Translations under genes and position numbers: made by a program
The notes under the pieces: generated by a model
Seen by the model: only the letters and a program-made list of their open reading frames with translations
Told to the model about the DNA's origin: nothing
Database searches by the model: none
Source: Acidimicrobiia bacterium
Lineage (GTDB): Bacteria; Actinomycetota; Acidimicrobiia; Spongiisociales; SHLN01
Direction of reading: 5' to 3'
Assembly (NCBI GenBank): GCA_013043085.1
Contig: JABDOU010000044.1
Span: 1-8,193, forward strand
Length of the DNA stretch: 8,193 nucleotides
Shown: positions 1-6,077 of the stretch, in pieces
Layout: every line of letters begins with the position of its first letter
Position numbering within the stretch: the first letter of the stretch is position 1

Positions 1-669
1 GTCCTGATATTTCCGGACGCAGACATCGAATCGGTTGCCCAATCAGCCGTCAAAACCAAGTTCCGAAACGGGGGGCAGGTGTGCATCGCGCCTCAGCGGT
101 TCTTCGTTCATGAGGCCGTCGCCGAACAATTCACGAAGGCGACGTCGATGCTTTCCGAGCAAGAGATTGTCGGCGACGGGATGCACCCTGATACGACGAT
201 CGGGCCGTTGATCAATCAATCTCAACTCGAGCGCGTGAGCCGCATCGTCGCCGATAGCGCCTCGGCCGGAGGTCGGATTGTGACCGGTGGACAGGAGATG
301 GAAGGCGCCGGGTACTTCTTTCAGCCAACCGTGATGGCCGACGTTCCCCATGACTCCCCTGTCATGACCGAGGAGATCTTTGGTCCGGTCATGCCGATCA
401 CGCCGTTCGACAATCTCGACGACGTGATCCATCGCGCAAACTCCGTGAATGTCGGTCTTGCTGCCTACGTCTGGACCGAGGACCTCAAGACTGCCTTGAA
501 GGTCTCCGATGCGCTCGAGTTCGGACTGGTCGGTGTCAACGACTGGGCCCCCGGTTCGCCTGAGGCACCGTTTGGTGGGATGAAAGAATCCGGCATCGGG
601 CGGGAAGCGGGCCTCGAGGGCCTGATGGAGTATGTGGAACCCAAGACGAGGGTCTTCGGGAGCCTCTAG
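1..669 (+). CDS. Aldehyde dehydrogenase, succinate-semialdehyde dehydrogenase type (3' part)
   Basis: NAD(P)-dependent oxidation of an aldehyde to a carboxylate in the cytoplasm. The gene enters from the left edge in frame 1. About 222 C-terminal residues remain of a family usually near 480, so the Rossmann cofactor half is outside the window. The catalytic cysteine lies in the motif NGGQVCIAP (codon at 82-84). The conserved EEIFGP motif that helps bind the nicotinamide ribose starts at 370. The C-terminal segment PEAPFGGMKESGIGREAG is typical of the GabD-like succinate-semialdehyde dehydrogenase branch. An internal ATG or GTG near 79 is not the start, because the family alignment continues to base 1. 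The TAG stop (667-669) shares a base with the GTG start of the aldolase gene, so the two are coupled. The family call is secure. The exact aldehyde (succinate semialdehyde, glycolaldehyde or another) is inferred only from similarity and the neighbour. Confidence 0.93.
   Translation, partial: VLIFPDADIESVAQSAVKTKFRNGGQVCIAPQRFFVHEAVAEQFTKATSMLSEQEIVGDGMHPDTTIGPLINQSQLERVSRIVADSASAGGRIVTGGQEMEGAGYFFQPTVMADVPHDSPVMTEEIFGPVMPITPFDNLDDVIHRANSVNVGLAAYVWTEDLKTALKVSDALEFGLVGVNDWAPGSPEAPFGGMKESGIGREAGLEGLMEYVEPKTRVFGSL
658..662 (+). promoter_or_regulatory. Ribosome binding site deciding the aldolase GTG start
   Basis: GGGAG lies 6 bases before the GTG at 669, inside the last codons of the aldehyde dehydrogenase. 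It supports GTG 669 over the next in-frame ATG (735), which would remove the conserved N-terminal strand of the aldolase barrel. Confidence 0.6.
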
Positions 670-1448
670 TGCGCCCCAATCCGTTGCGGGAAAAATGGAG
701 CTCGGGCGAGACGGCTTTGGGTGGATGGCTGACCATGCCTACCTCGATGGCAGCCGAGGCCATGGCCTCAGTCGGCCTCGACTACGTGTGCATCGACATG
801 CAGCACGGCCTCGTGGACTACTCGGATTCGGTTGGCATGCTGCAGGCGATCACGACCGGCTCTCCGACCCCGACCGTCCGAGTGCCAGAGAACCAGGCAA
901 GCCATATCGGCAAGGCGCTCGATGCAGGCGCAATGGCCGTCATCGTGCCCATGGTCAACACGATAGAACAATGCCAGACCGCCGTCGCTGCGGCAAGATA
1001 CGCCCCCGAAGGCTCACGGAGCTTTGGCCCCACCCGGGCGGCACCGGTCGAGGGTGACGACTACTGGGAGCGCGCAAATACCGATGTCGCGCTCATTCCC
1101 ATGATCGAGACCGTTCAAGCACTCGAGAATCTCGAAGGCATCCTGAGCGTGCCGGGCGTCGAGGCAATTTACGTTGGCCCCGCCGATCTGTCGATCAGCA
1201 TGGGGTTTCAGCCTCGCAGCAACGAACCCGAGTTTCTGGCCGCACTCGACCGGATCGTTGAGGCGTGCGCACGCAACGACGTTGTTCCGGGGATGCACAC
1301 CAATGTGGCGCTGGCCCAGGATCGTCTCGAGCGAGGCTTCCGGATGCTGACCATCACCGCCGATCTCGTCGCGCTGCGAAGCAGGATCGCCGAGGATGTG
1401 GCAATGGTTCAGCGCGGTCAAACCGGCGACACCACAGCGCTCGATTAG
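669..1448 (+). CDS. HpcH/HpaI family class II (metal-dependent) aldolase
   Basis: A predicted cytoplasmic pyruvate-type aldolase that reversibly splits 4-hydroxy-2-oxo or 2-keto-3-deoxy acids into pyruvate and an aldehyde. It has 259 residues, the usual length for the HpcH/HpaI family (phosphoenolpyruvate/pyruvate TIM barrel). The catalytic histidine is seen as H46 in the motif IDMQHG. An arginine at the pyruvate-binding position is R71 (TVRVP). The metal ligands are E147 (PMIET) and D173 (GPADLS). It starts with GTG at 669, overlapping the aldehyde dehydrogenase stop by one base. In the homoprotocatechuate pathway HpcH makes pyruvate and succinate semialdehyde, and a succinate-semialdehyde dehydrogenase takes the latter. 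The coupled pair here is therefore chemically coherent, but other homopathway genes are not visible. Relatives acting on 2-keto-3-deoxy sugar acids or citramalyl-CoA-like substrates are alternatives; the missing CoA-lyase features make the latter less likely. Confidence 0.92.
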   Translation: MRPNPLREKWSSGETALGGWLTMPTSMAAEAMASVGLDYVCIDMQHGLVDYSDSVGMLQAITTGSPTPTVRVPENQASHIGKALDAGAMAVIVPMVNTIEQCQTAVAAARYAPEGSRSFGPTRAAPVEGDDYWERANTDVALIPMIETVQALENLEGILSVPGVEAIYVGPADLSISMGFQPRSNEPEFLAALDRIVEACARNDVVPGMHTNVALAQDRLERGFRMLTITADLVALRSRIAEDVAMVQRGQTGDTTALD

Positions 1449-1497
1449 GCCGTGCTCTATTGGGCGCGGTAGCCGGCGAACCGATCGGCAGCTGACC

Positions 1498-2202
1498 CTA
1501 CGACCGACCATGCATGTTCGTCGCCGCCGATTCGTTTTCCGCCCGATCTTTGATGCCAAGCAACATCCATCGGGCCATCGCGAAGTCGAGCATCGGCCAA
1601 ACAACCCATGCCAGACGCTGGATCAGCCACGGAACATGAGCCGCGCCCCTCGTCCGAATCAGCAGAAGTGTGCTGTTGCCGGGAGCTTCTTCTAAGACAA
1701 AGCTCCAGCTGAAATCCAGGTAGGGCCCGGGATCCGGAGACGACATGTCGGGCGGAACGCCCGTCCGAGGATGCCGCCTCGAATGGAGCACCAGAGCACG
1801 ATTCTCCTGAACATCCCGGACCTCGAAGTCTGCCGTTCCCTTCGGTCCGTCCTGAATACGTTGCCCGACTTCGAGGGATTGCAGCTCGGGATCGATCCGG
1901 TCAATGCTGATGGTGCCCACACGCCACAGGTATTTGTCGATCCAACGTGGTGTGTACCAGCCGGCCCGTTCGACGCCCATTTGCACGATCCATGGCCAGA
2001 CCTCATCCGGGGGAGCATCGATTCTGATTGCATGGGTCAAGACCTCGTGCGGCCGCAAGATCACATCGTCACCCGGAAGATCCTTGTGCCGATCGATACC
2101 CTCGACACCCCATCCCCGCCCCGTGATCCAGCGCAGCCGGATAAGACCACCGATCAAGAGCAAGCCCAACACATATCCGACGGCTCGAAAGATCTTCTTC
2201 AT
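1498..2202 (-). CDS. Membrane-anchored SRPBCC (START-like) domain protein
   Basis: A predicted 234-residue protein of the SRPBCC/polyketide-cyclase-like superfamily, whose members bind hydrophobic ligands in a helix-grip cavity. No reaction can be assigned. Residues about 4-21 form a hydrophobic helix (IFRAVGYVLGLLLIGGLI), which suggests an N-terminal membrane anchor or uncleaved signal. The SRPBCC part follows from about residue 55. It opens with a motif typical of one actinobacterial SRPBCC subgroup: APPDEVWPWIVQMG, then GWYTPRWID. I chose the second ATG (2202) of an ATGATG pair because GAGG sits 5 bases upstream. The frame stays open to a GTG at 2292, but those 30 extra residues look unlike a leader. 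The gene is convergent with the aldolase (49-base gap) and divergent from the DoxX-SDR-AcnX operon. A role linked to that operon is possible but unsupported. Confidence 0.85.
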   Translation of the reverse strand: MKKIFRAVGYVLGLLLIGGLIRLRWITGRGWGVEGIDRHKDLPGDDVILRPHEVLTHAIRIDAPPDEVWPWIVQMGVERAGWYTPRWIDKYLWRVGTISIDRIDPELQSLEVGQRIQDGPKGTADFEVRDVQENRALVLHSRRHPRTGVPPDMSSPDPGPYLDFSWSFVLEEAPGNSTLLLIRTRGAAHVPWLIQRLAWVVWPMLDFAMARWMLLGIKDRAENESAATNMHGRS

Positions 2203-2207
2203 CATCA

Positions 2208-2211
2208 CCTC
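2208..2211 (-). promoter_or_regulatory. Ribosome binding site of the SRPBCC gene
   Basis: On the minus strand GAGG lies 5 bases before the ATG at 2202. The same GAGG can pair with CCTC at 2217-2220 across a 5-base loop, a very small hairpin that could weakly mask the site. Confidence 0.5.
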
Positions 2212-2293
2212 GGTCTGAGGGTACGAAAATTCCTGCGAGATGAAGAGGGTCTTAAGTCCCGTCCTGGCCGTCTCCCATTGGATACACCTCACC

Positions 2294-2320
2294 TTGATCG
2301 TCGGGGCGCCGGTCTATAAA
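2294..2320 (+). promoter_or_regulatory. Candidate promoter of the DoxX-SDR-AcnX operon
   Basis: TTGATC (2294-2299, four of six matches to the -35 consensus) is followed after a short 15-base spacer by TATAAA (2315-2320, a strong -10 match). Transcription from here would give a leader of about 20 bases before the ATG at 2350. The -10 lies inside the pseudo-palindrome CTATAAATAG, which reads as TATTTA on the minus strand, so it might also serve the divergent SRPBCC gene. The call rests on base matches only. Confidence 0.4.
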
Positions 2321-2349
2321 TAGGGAAACGGACGACGTAGCCTTACGGC

Positions 2350-2835
2350 ATGAATACGTGGTTTGATCGGCTGGACCGAGCGCTCACGCACTGGGCGGCA
2401 CGCTACGCACTTTCAATCGTCCGCATCGGCCTCGGCGTGATCTTTTTGTGGTTCGGTGCCATCAAACTCTTCCCGGGCATGAGTCCTGCCGAAGAACTGG
2501 TACGCAACACCATCTACTTCGTCGACCCCGATTGGTTCATACCGGTCCTGGCGGTGTGGGAGATGGCGATTGGCCTTGGGCTCATCTTCAACAAATTCAT
2601 GCGCGCAACACTGGCCCTGCTTTTCTTGCAGATGCCCGGCACGGCCTTGCCGCTCGTGGTTCTCCCTGACGTGATCTGGAACACGTTTCCGTTCGGCCTG
2701 ACGCTCGAGGGCCAGTACATCATCAAGAACCTGGTTCTGGTAGGTAGTGCAATCGCGTTGGGCGCAACAGTGCGGGGTGGCGGACTGGTCGCCGAGCCGA
2801 TCAACGAAGAGCAAAAATCAGAGCCCGTCGCTTAA
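2350..2835 (+). CDS. DoxX-like four-helix membrane protein
   Basis: A predicted inner-membrane protein of 161 residues in the DoxX/YkgB-like group. Four hydrophobic segments are visible at about residues 20-41 (with R25 inside the helix, followed by WFGAIKLFPG), 62-80, 84-105 and 122-142. The family includes the small subunit of thiosulfate:quinone oxidoreductase and several poorly known redox-linked proteins; the function of most members is unknown. The short polar tail (about 144-161) is rich in E and K and should be cytoplasmic. There is no clear Shine-Dalgarno sequence before the ATG. It is the first gene of a co-directional run, with only 9 bases separating its stop from the first SDR gene. 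A membrane component in an otherwise soluble catabolic operon is unexpected. It could pass electrons to quinone or simply be co-expressed; neither can be decided from sequence. Confidence 0.85.
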   Translation: MNTWFDRLDRALTHWAARYALSIVRIGLGVIFLWFGAIKLFPGMSPAEELVRNTIYFVDPDWFIPVLAVWEMAIGLGLIFNKFMRATLALLFLQMPGTALPLVVLPDVIWNTFPFGLTLEGQYIIKNLVLVGSAIALGATVRGGGLVAEPINEEQKSEPVA

Positions 2836-2844
2836 TCTCGCCCC

Positions 2845-3603
2845 ATGAACCCCGAACCTATGACCGCGGACAGCACGGTGGTCGTTGTTACGGGCGCGGC
2901 CTCGGGCATGGGCGAAGCCTGCGCTCGCTTTTTCCACGAGCGGGGTGCGACGGTGATTCCCGTTGACCGCGATTCCCGGGTCGGTGCGGTCGCAGGCCAG
3001 CTCGGAGGGGTGGCCGCCGTCGGCGATGTCAGCTCTTCTGAGTTCTGTGACGAATTGATTGCGGGGATCGTCGGCGAGCACGGAAGAGTTGATGTCCTCG
3101 TAAATGCCGCCGGCATCATCGTCCGCTCCCCTGCCCATGCCACGAGCGACGAAGATTGGGACCGGTTGTTTTCCGTGAACGTCAATGGCGTGTTTTACAT
3201 GAGCCGGGCGGTGGTTCGCGTCATGGTCGAACAGGGATCAGGTGCGATTGTGAATTTCGGTTCCGTTTGGGGCGACGTCGGCAACGCCGGGCACGCGGCG
3301 TATGCCGCCAGCAAGGGTGCAGTTCATCAACTGACGAGATCGATGGCGCTCGAACACGCAAAGGATGGCATACGGATAAATGCTGTGGCACCAGGCGAGA
3401 TACGGACGCCTATGTTGAGTTCTGAACGCGAGGCTCCGCCGACCGAAGCAGACCTGCAGGCCATGGCCGATGCCACCATCCCCATGGCGAGGCTCGGGAC
3501 ACCAGAAGAGGTCGCTGCGGTTGTGGCATTCCTCGCCTCGGACGAAGCTTCATATATGACAGGATCGATCGTGACCGTGGACGCTGGATATACCGCTCAA
3601 TGA
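2845..3603 (+). CDS. Short-chain dehydrogenase/reductase (SDR), first of a tandem pair
   Basis: A classical SDR oxidoreductase of 252 residues that interconverts an alcohol and a ketone in the cytoplasm. The cofactor motif TGAASGMG is at residues 16-23 and NAAG at 87-90. The catalytic tetrad is N112, S140, Y153 (YAASK) and K157. PGEIRTPM follows, and MTGSIVTVDAGY is the usual C-terminal end. An acidic residue at the end of the second strand (D41 in PVDRD) predicts NAD(H) preference. The start at 2845 has no visible Shine-Dalgarno sequence. An ATG at 2860 is a possible alternative that keeps all motifs. It lies 9 bases after the DoxX-like gene, and its stop overlaps the second SDR (ATGA). The substrate is unknown; 3-oxoacyl-ACP reductase-like names would only reflect family similarity. 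Confidence 0.93.
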   Translation: MNPEPMTADSTVVVVTGAASGMGEACARFFHERGATVIPVDRDSRVGAVAGQLGGVAAVGDVSSSEFCDELIAGIVGEHGRVDVLVNAAGIIVRSPAHATSDEDWDRLFSVNVNGVFYMSRAVVRVMVEQGSGAIVNFGSVWGDVGNAGHAAYAASKGAVHQLTRSMALEHAKDGIRINAVAPGEIRTPMLSSEREAPPTEADLQAMADATIPMARLGTPEEVAAVVAFLASDEASYMTGSIVTVDAGYTAQ

Positions 3604-4358
3604 GATTCGAAAACAAAGTCGTGCTCATCACCGGCGGAAACTCGGGGATTGGGAGAGCGGCGGCCATCGCGTTCGCGGCCGAGGGAGCTTCGGTCATGAT
3701 CGCGGCACGTGATACCGAAAAATCACATGGCGTGATATCCGACCTCGAACTCGGCGGCGGCAAAGCTGCCCAGGTTTTGTGCGACGTCACCGTCCCGGCT
3801 GAGTGCGAAACGGCGGTAGAAACGACACTGGATGTGTTCGGTCGACTCGACGTACTGTTCAACAACGCCGGCGTGATCTTTCGAGAAAAGACTGCGCCCG
3901 ACACCTCCGAGGCTGAATGGGACACCACGATGGACGTCAACGCCAAAGGCACGTTCTTCATGTCGAAATACGCAGTCGCAACGATGGATCCGGGTAGTTC
4001 GATCGTGAATAACGCCTCCTACTTCGGGCTCGTCGGTGGACGTGGAACAGCCGCGTACAGCGCTGCCAAAGGTGCAGTCGTACAGCTGACCAGAGCAATG
4101 GCACTCGATCATGCCGACCAGGGCATTCGGGTCAATTGCGTATGCCCCGGGTCGGTCGAGACCCCGATGCTGCGATCCGAGTTCGACCTCATGGGAGGGG
4201 AAGACAACGTCCGACATCTGTTCGAGAATAAGCATCCCCTCGGCCGCATCTCACAGCCCGAAGAGATAGCCGCAGCCGTGCTATTTCTGGCATCAGCCGA
4301 CGCCGCGTTCATCACCGGCGCAGCTTTGCCGGTCGATGGCGGCATCACGGCCGGTTAG
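3600..4358 (+). CDS. Short-chain dehydrogenase/reductase (SDR), second of a tandem pair
   Basis: A second classical SDR, also 252 residues. Motifs are TGGNSGIG (11-18), NNAG (88-91), N114, S140, Y153 (YSAAK), K157 and the tail ITGAALPVDGG. The second strand ends in AARD (R37, D38). An arginine there usually favours NADP(H), in contrast with D41 in the first SDR. The ATG overlaps the previous stop by 4 bases (ATGA), so translation is coupled. S140, Y153 and K157 fall at identical positions in both proteins. However, the sequences differ widely between motifs, so this is not a recent duplication. The AcnX large-subunit gene starts 2 bases after its stop. The substrate is unknown; the partnership with an AcnX dehydratase suggests a hydroxy or keto acid intermediate. 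Confidence 0.93.
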   Translation: MRFENKVVLITGGNSGIGRAAAIAFAAEGASVMIAARDTEKSHGVISDLELGGGKAAQVLCDVTVPAECETAVETTLDVFGRLDVLFNNAGVIFREKTAPDTSEAEWDTTMDVNAKGTFFMSKYAVATMDPGSSIVNNASYFGLVGGRGTAAYSAAKGAVVQLTRAMALDHADQGIRVNCVCPGSVETPMLRSEFDLMGGEDNVRHLFENKHPLGRISQPEEIAAAVLFLASADAAFITGAALPVDGGITAG

Positions 4359-4360
4359 TC

Positions 4361-5632
4361 GTGTCGCTCGACCTTTCGGACAACCTCAACCTTTCCGACA
4401 ACGATGCCGCCATGCTCTCCGGCGACCGCGGGGAGGCCCTGGCCATGGCGATGCGGATTCTCACGAAATTCGCCAGGGTCATGGGAGCCTCGGAGCTGCT
4501 CGACATCTCGGCGGCCCACATCGACGGATGCCTGGTCACCGGGCAATCGTCACTCGACCTAGCTGAAGCGCTTAGGGATCGCGGCGGGCAAGTTGCGGTG
4601 CCGACCACGCTCAACGTCTCCAGCCTCGACCTGCTCCATCCCGAGCTCTATCGCGGCGACGACGAGCCACGGGCGCGGCAGCTCATGCAGGCCTACGAGG
4701 ACATGGGCTGCCAACCCACGTGGACCTGTGCGCCATATCAATTGGAGGCGAGACCGGGTTTTGGCGACCAGATTGCCTGGGCCGAATCGAATGCAATCGC
4801 GTTCGCAAACAGCGTGCTGGGCGCCCGTACCAATCGCTACGGGGACTTCATCGACATCTGTTGCGCTCTGACAGGCAGGGCGCCGGCAGCCGGGCTTCAC
4901 CTCGACGAGCATCGGCTGGCGCAACTCGTCATCTCCGTCGAACATCTGCCTGACCGTTTGCTTGCGACCGATGCCTTCTTCCCCGTCCTCGGCTTCGTCA
5001 TCGGCACCTCGGTCGACACCCGGGTGCCGGCGGTGGTGGGGATCCCGCAGGCGACCGAAGACCAGCTGAAGGCGATGTGCGCTGCTGCGGCGTCAGCGGG
5101 ATCGGTCGGCCTCATCCATGTCGTGGGAATCACGCCCGAGGCACCCGATCTATCAACGGCGCTCGGCAATGAGCCAGTCGCTGAGACGATCATCGTCACC
5201 GCGAGTGATGTCGTGCATGCCCGCGACCGGCTGTCGTCGGGCGATGCAACGGCCCTTTCGACAGTAAGCCTTGGAACACCGCATTATTCGCAGGCCGAAT
5301 TGGCAACGCTCTTGAACATGCTTGCCGGTCGATCCGTCCACGAATCGATCGCAATGTACGTCAACACCAGCCGGGACGTGCTCGGCGCTTCGGGTGGAAT
5401 CGCCGCCGGCCTCTCGGACCTGGGCGTGCAGTTGGTAACAGACACGTGCACCTACATCACTCCGGTCATGAAGCCGGTTACGGGCGTGGCCATGACCGAT
5501 TCGGCCAAGTGGGCCTATTACGCACCCGGCAATCTCGGGGTCGACGTGGCGTTTGCCAGCCTCTCGGAGTGCGTCGAGTCGGCTGTCGCAGGTCAAATCC
5601 TGCGCGACTCCGACATGTGGGGTGGTCTGTGA
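4361..5632 (+). CDS. Aconitase X (AcnX) catalytic large subunit
   Basis: A member of the AcnX family (formerly DUF521), a separate-subunit branch of the aconitase superfamily. Characterised members dehydrate beta-hydroxy acids: bacterial cis-3-hydroxy-L-proline dehydratase and archaeal mevalonate 5-phosphate dehydratase. The 423 residues are close to full length for the large subunit. Visible family signatures are LSDNDAAMLSGDRGEA near the N terminus, ISAAHIDGCL (49-58), VPTTLNVSSLDL (80-91), TCAPYQL (122-128), IAWAESNAIAFANSVLGART (138-157), GLHLDEHR, SLGTPHYS, DTCTYI (361-366) and AMTDSAKWAYYAPGNLG. C57, C123 and C363 sit in these blocks and are candidate iron or iron-sulfur ligands; this assignment is inferred. 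The GTG start lies 2 bases after the second SDR. No better start exists, since the next ATG would cut into the conserved N terminus. It overlaps the small subunit by 4 bases. The substrate is not deducible. Confidence 0.94.
   Translation: MSLDLSDNLNLSDNDAAMLSGDRGEALAMAMRILTKFARVMGASELLDISAAHIDGCLVTGQSSLDLAEALRDRGGQVAVPTTLNVSSLDLLHPELYRGDDEPRARQLMQAYEDMGCQPTWTCAPYQLEARPGFGDQIAWAESNAIAFANSVLGARTNRYGDFIDICCALTGRAPAAGLHLDEHRLAQLVISVEHLPDRLLATDAFFPVLGFVIGTSVDTRVPAVVGIPQATEDQLKAMCAAAASAGSVGLIHVVGITPEAPDLSTALGNEPVAETIIVTASDVVHARDRLSSGDATALSTVSLGTPHYSQAELATLLNMLAGRSVHESIAMYVNTSRDVLGASGGIAAGLSDLGVQLVTDTCTYITPVMKPVTGVAMTDSAKWAYYAPGNLGVDVAFASLSECVESAVAGQILRDSDMWGGL
5619..5622 (+). promoter_or_regulatory. 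Ribosome binding site of the AcnX small subunit
   Basis: GGGG, within a purine-rich GGGGTGG, sits 6 bases before the GTG at 5629, inside the end of the large-subunit gene. It supports the GTG as start. The frame remains open upstream to 5446, but that stretch is in the shadow of the large subunit. Confidence 0.45.
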
Positions 5633-6027
5633 ACGTCACGGTCCTGGTCGATGGGAACGCTTCGGGCCCCACTTTCGCGCTCGATGAGCCGGTGAGTTTC
5701 TGGGGAGGGGTGGACCCAATGACGGGCACCATCATCGACGTGCACCATCCCCAGCACGGCCAGAGCATTTCAGGCAAGGTGCTCGTCATGGGCCATGGCC
5801 GGGGTTCGAGCGGCGCCAGCAGCGTCCTCAGCGAAGCAATCCGGCTCGGAACGGCGCCCATCGGAATCGTGCTCGAAACGGCTGACCCGCTCATCGCGCT
5901 TGGATCAGTCGTGGCCGATGAGCTCTACAACAAGAGCATCCCGGTGGTGGTGGTCGACGACTTCGAGAGCGCGCAAACAAGTACAAGCCTCTCGATCGCA
6001 GGCAGCCAACTCCTCCTGCAGGATTGA
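5629..6027 (+). CDS. Aconitase X (AcnX) swivel-domain small subunit
   Basis: The small subunit of AcnX (formerly DUF126), 132 residues, which corresponds to the swivelling beta/alpha domain of aconitase and closes over the active site of the large subunit. Diagnostic blocks are seen at PVSFWGGVDPMTGTIID (21-37), the glycine/serine loop GHGRGSSGAS (55-64) that holds the conserved catalytic-site serine, GTAPIGIVLE, and VADELYNKSIPVVVVDD. The start is GTG at 5629, overlapping the large-subunit stop (GTGA). This yields a protein of the expected family length that begins directly with the first beta strand. Separate adjacent genes for the two subunits mark the type II arrangement rather than the fused type I. 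It is the last gene of the operon; a hairpin with a T-run follows. Confidence 0.93.
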   Translation: MNVTVLVDGNASGPTFALDEPVSFWGGVDPMTGTIIDVHHPQHGQSISGKVLVMGHGRGSSGASSVLSEAIRLGTAPIGIVLETADPLIALGSVVADELYNKSIPVVVVDDFESAQTSTSLSIAGSQLLLQD

Positions 6028-6035
6028 ATTCCCAC

Positions 6036-6059
6036 CAGCGGCAGCAAGGCTGCGGTTTT
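6036..6059 (+). terminator. Weak candidate terminator after the AcnX operon
   Basis: GCAGC (6041-6045) pairs with GCTGC (6049-6053) across a 3-base loop. The stem can extend by C-G, G-T and A-T pairs past a mismatch, and TTTT follows at 6056-6059. It sits in the 50-base gap between the operon and the convergent gene ending at 6078. The stem is short, so this is tentative. Confidence 0.35.
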
Positions 6060-6077
6060 CAGAATCGATGGATGAGC

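Noticed and set aside
1449..1497. Terminator between the convergent aldolase and SRPBCC genes
   Set aside because: Only a 4-base GCCG/CGGC pairing with a 10-base loop and no T-run is visible, too weak to call.
1014..1604. 196-residue minus-strand open frame opposite the aldolase
   Set aside because: It is the shadow of the aldolase gene, has no domain signature, and overlaps the real end of the SRPBCC gene.
2203..2292. Longer SRPBCC start at GTG 2292
   Set aside because: The added 30 residues precede the membrane helix without leader-like character, while ATG 2202 has GAGG at good spacing.
1771..2319. 182-residue plus-strand open frame opposite the SRPBCC gene
   Set aside because: The minus-strand SRPBCC reading has clear family motifs and a ribosome site. 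The plus frame is compositionally odd and matches nothing.
3723..4235. 170-residue minus-strand frame inside the second SDR
   Set aside because: It is a shadow of the SDR coding sequence in GC-rich DNA, with no recognisable domain.
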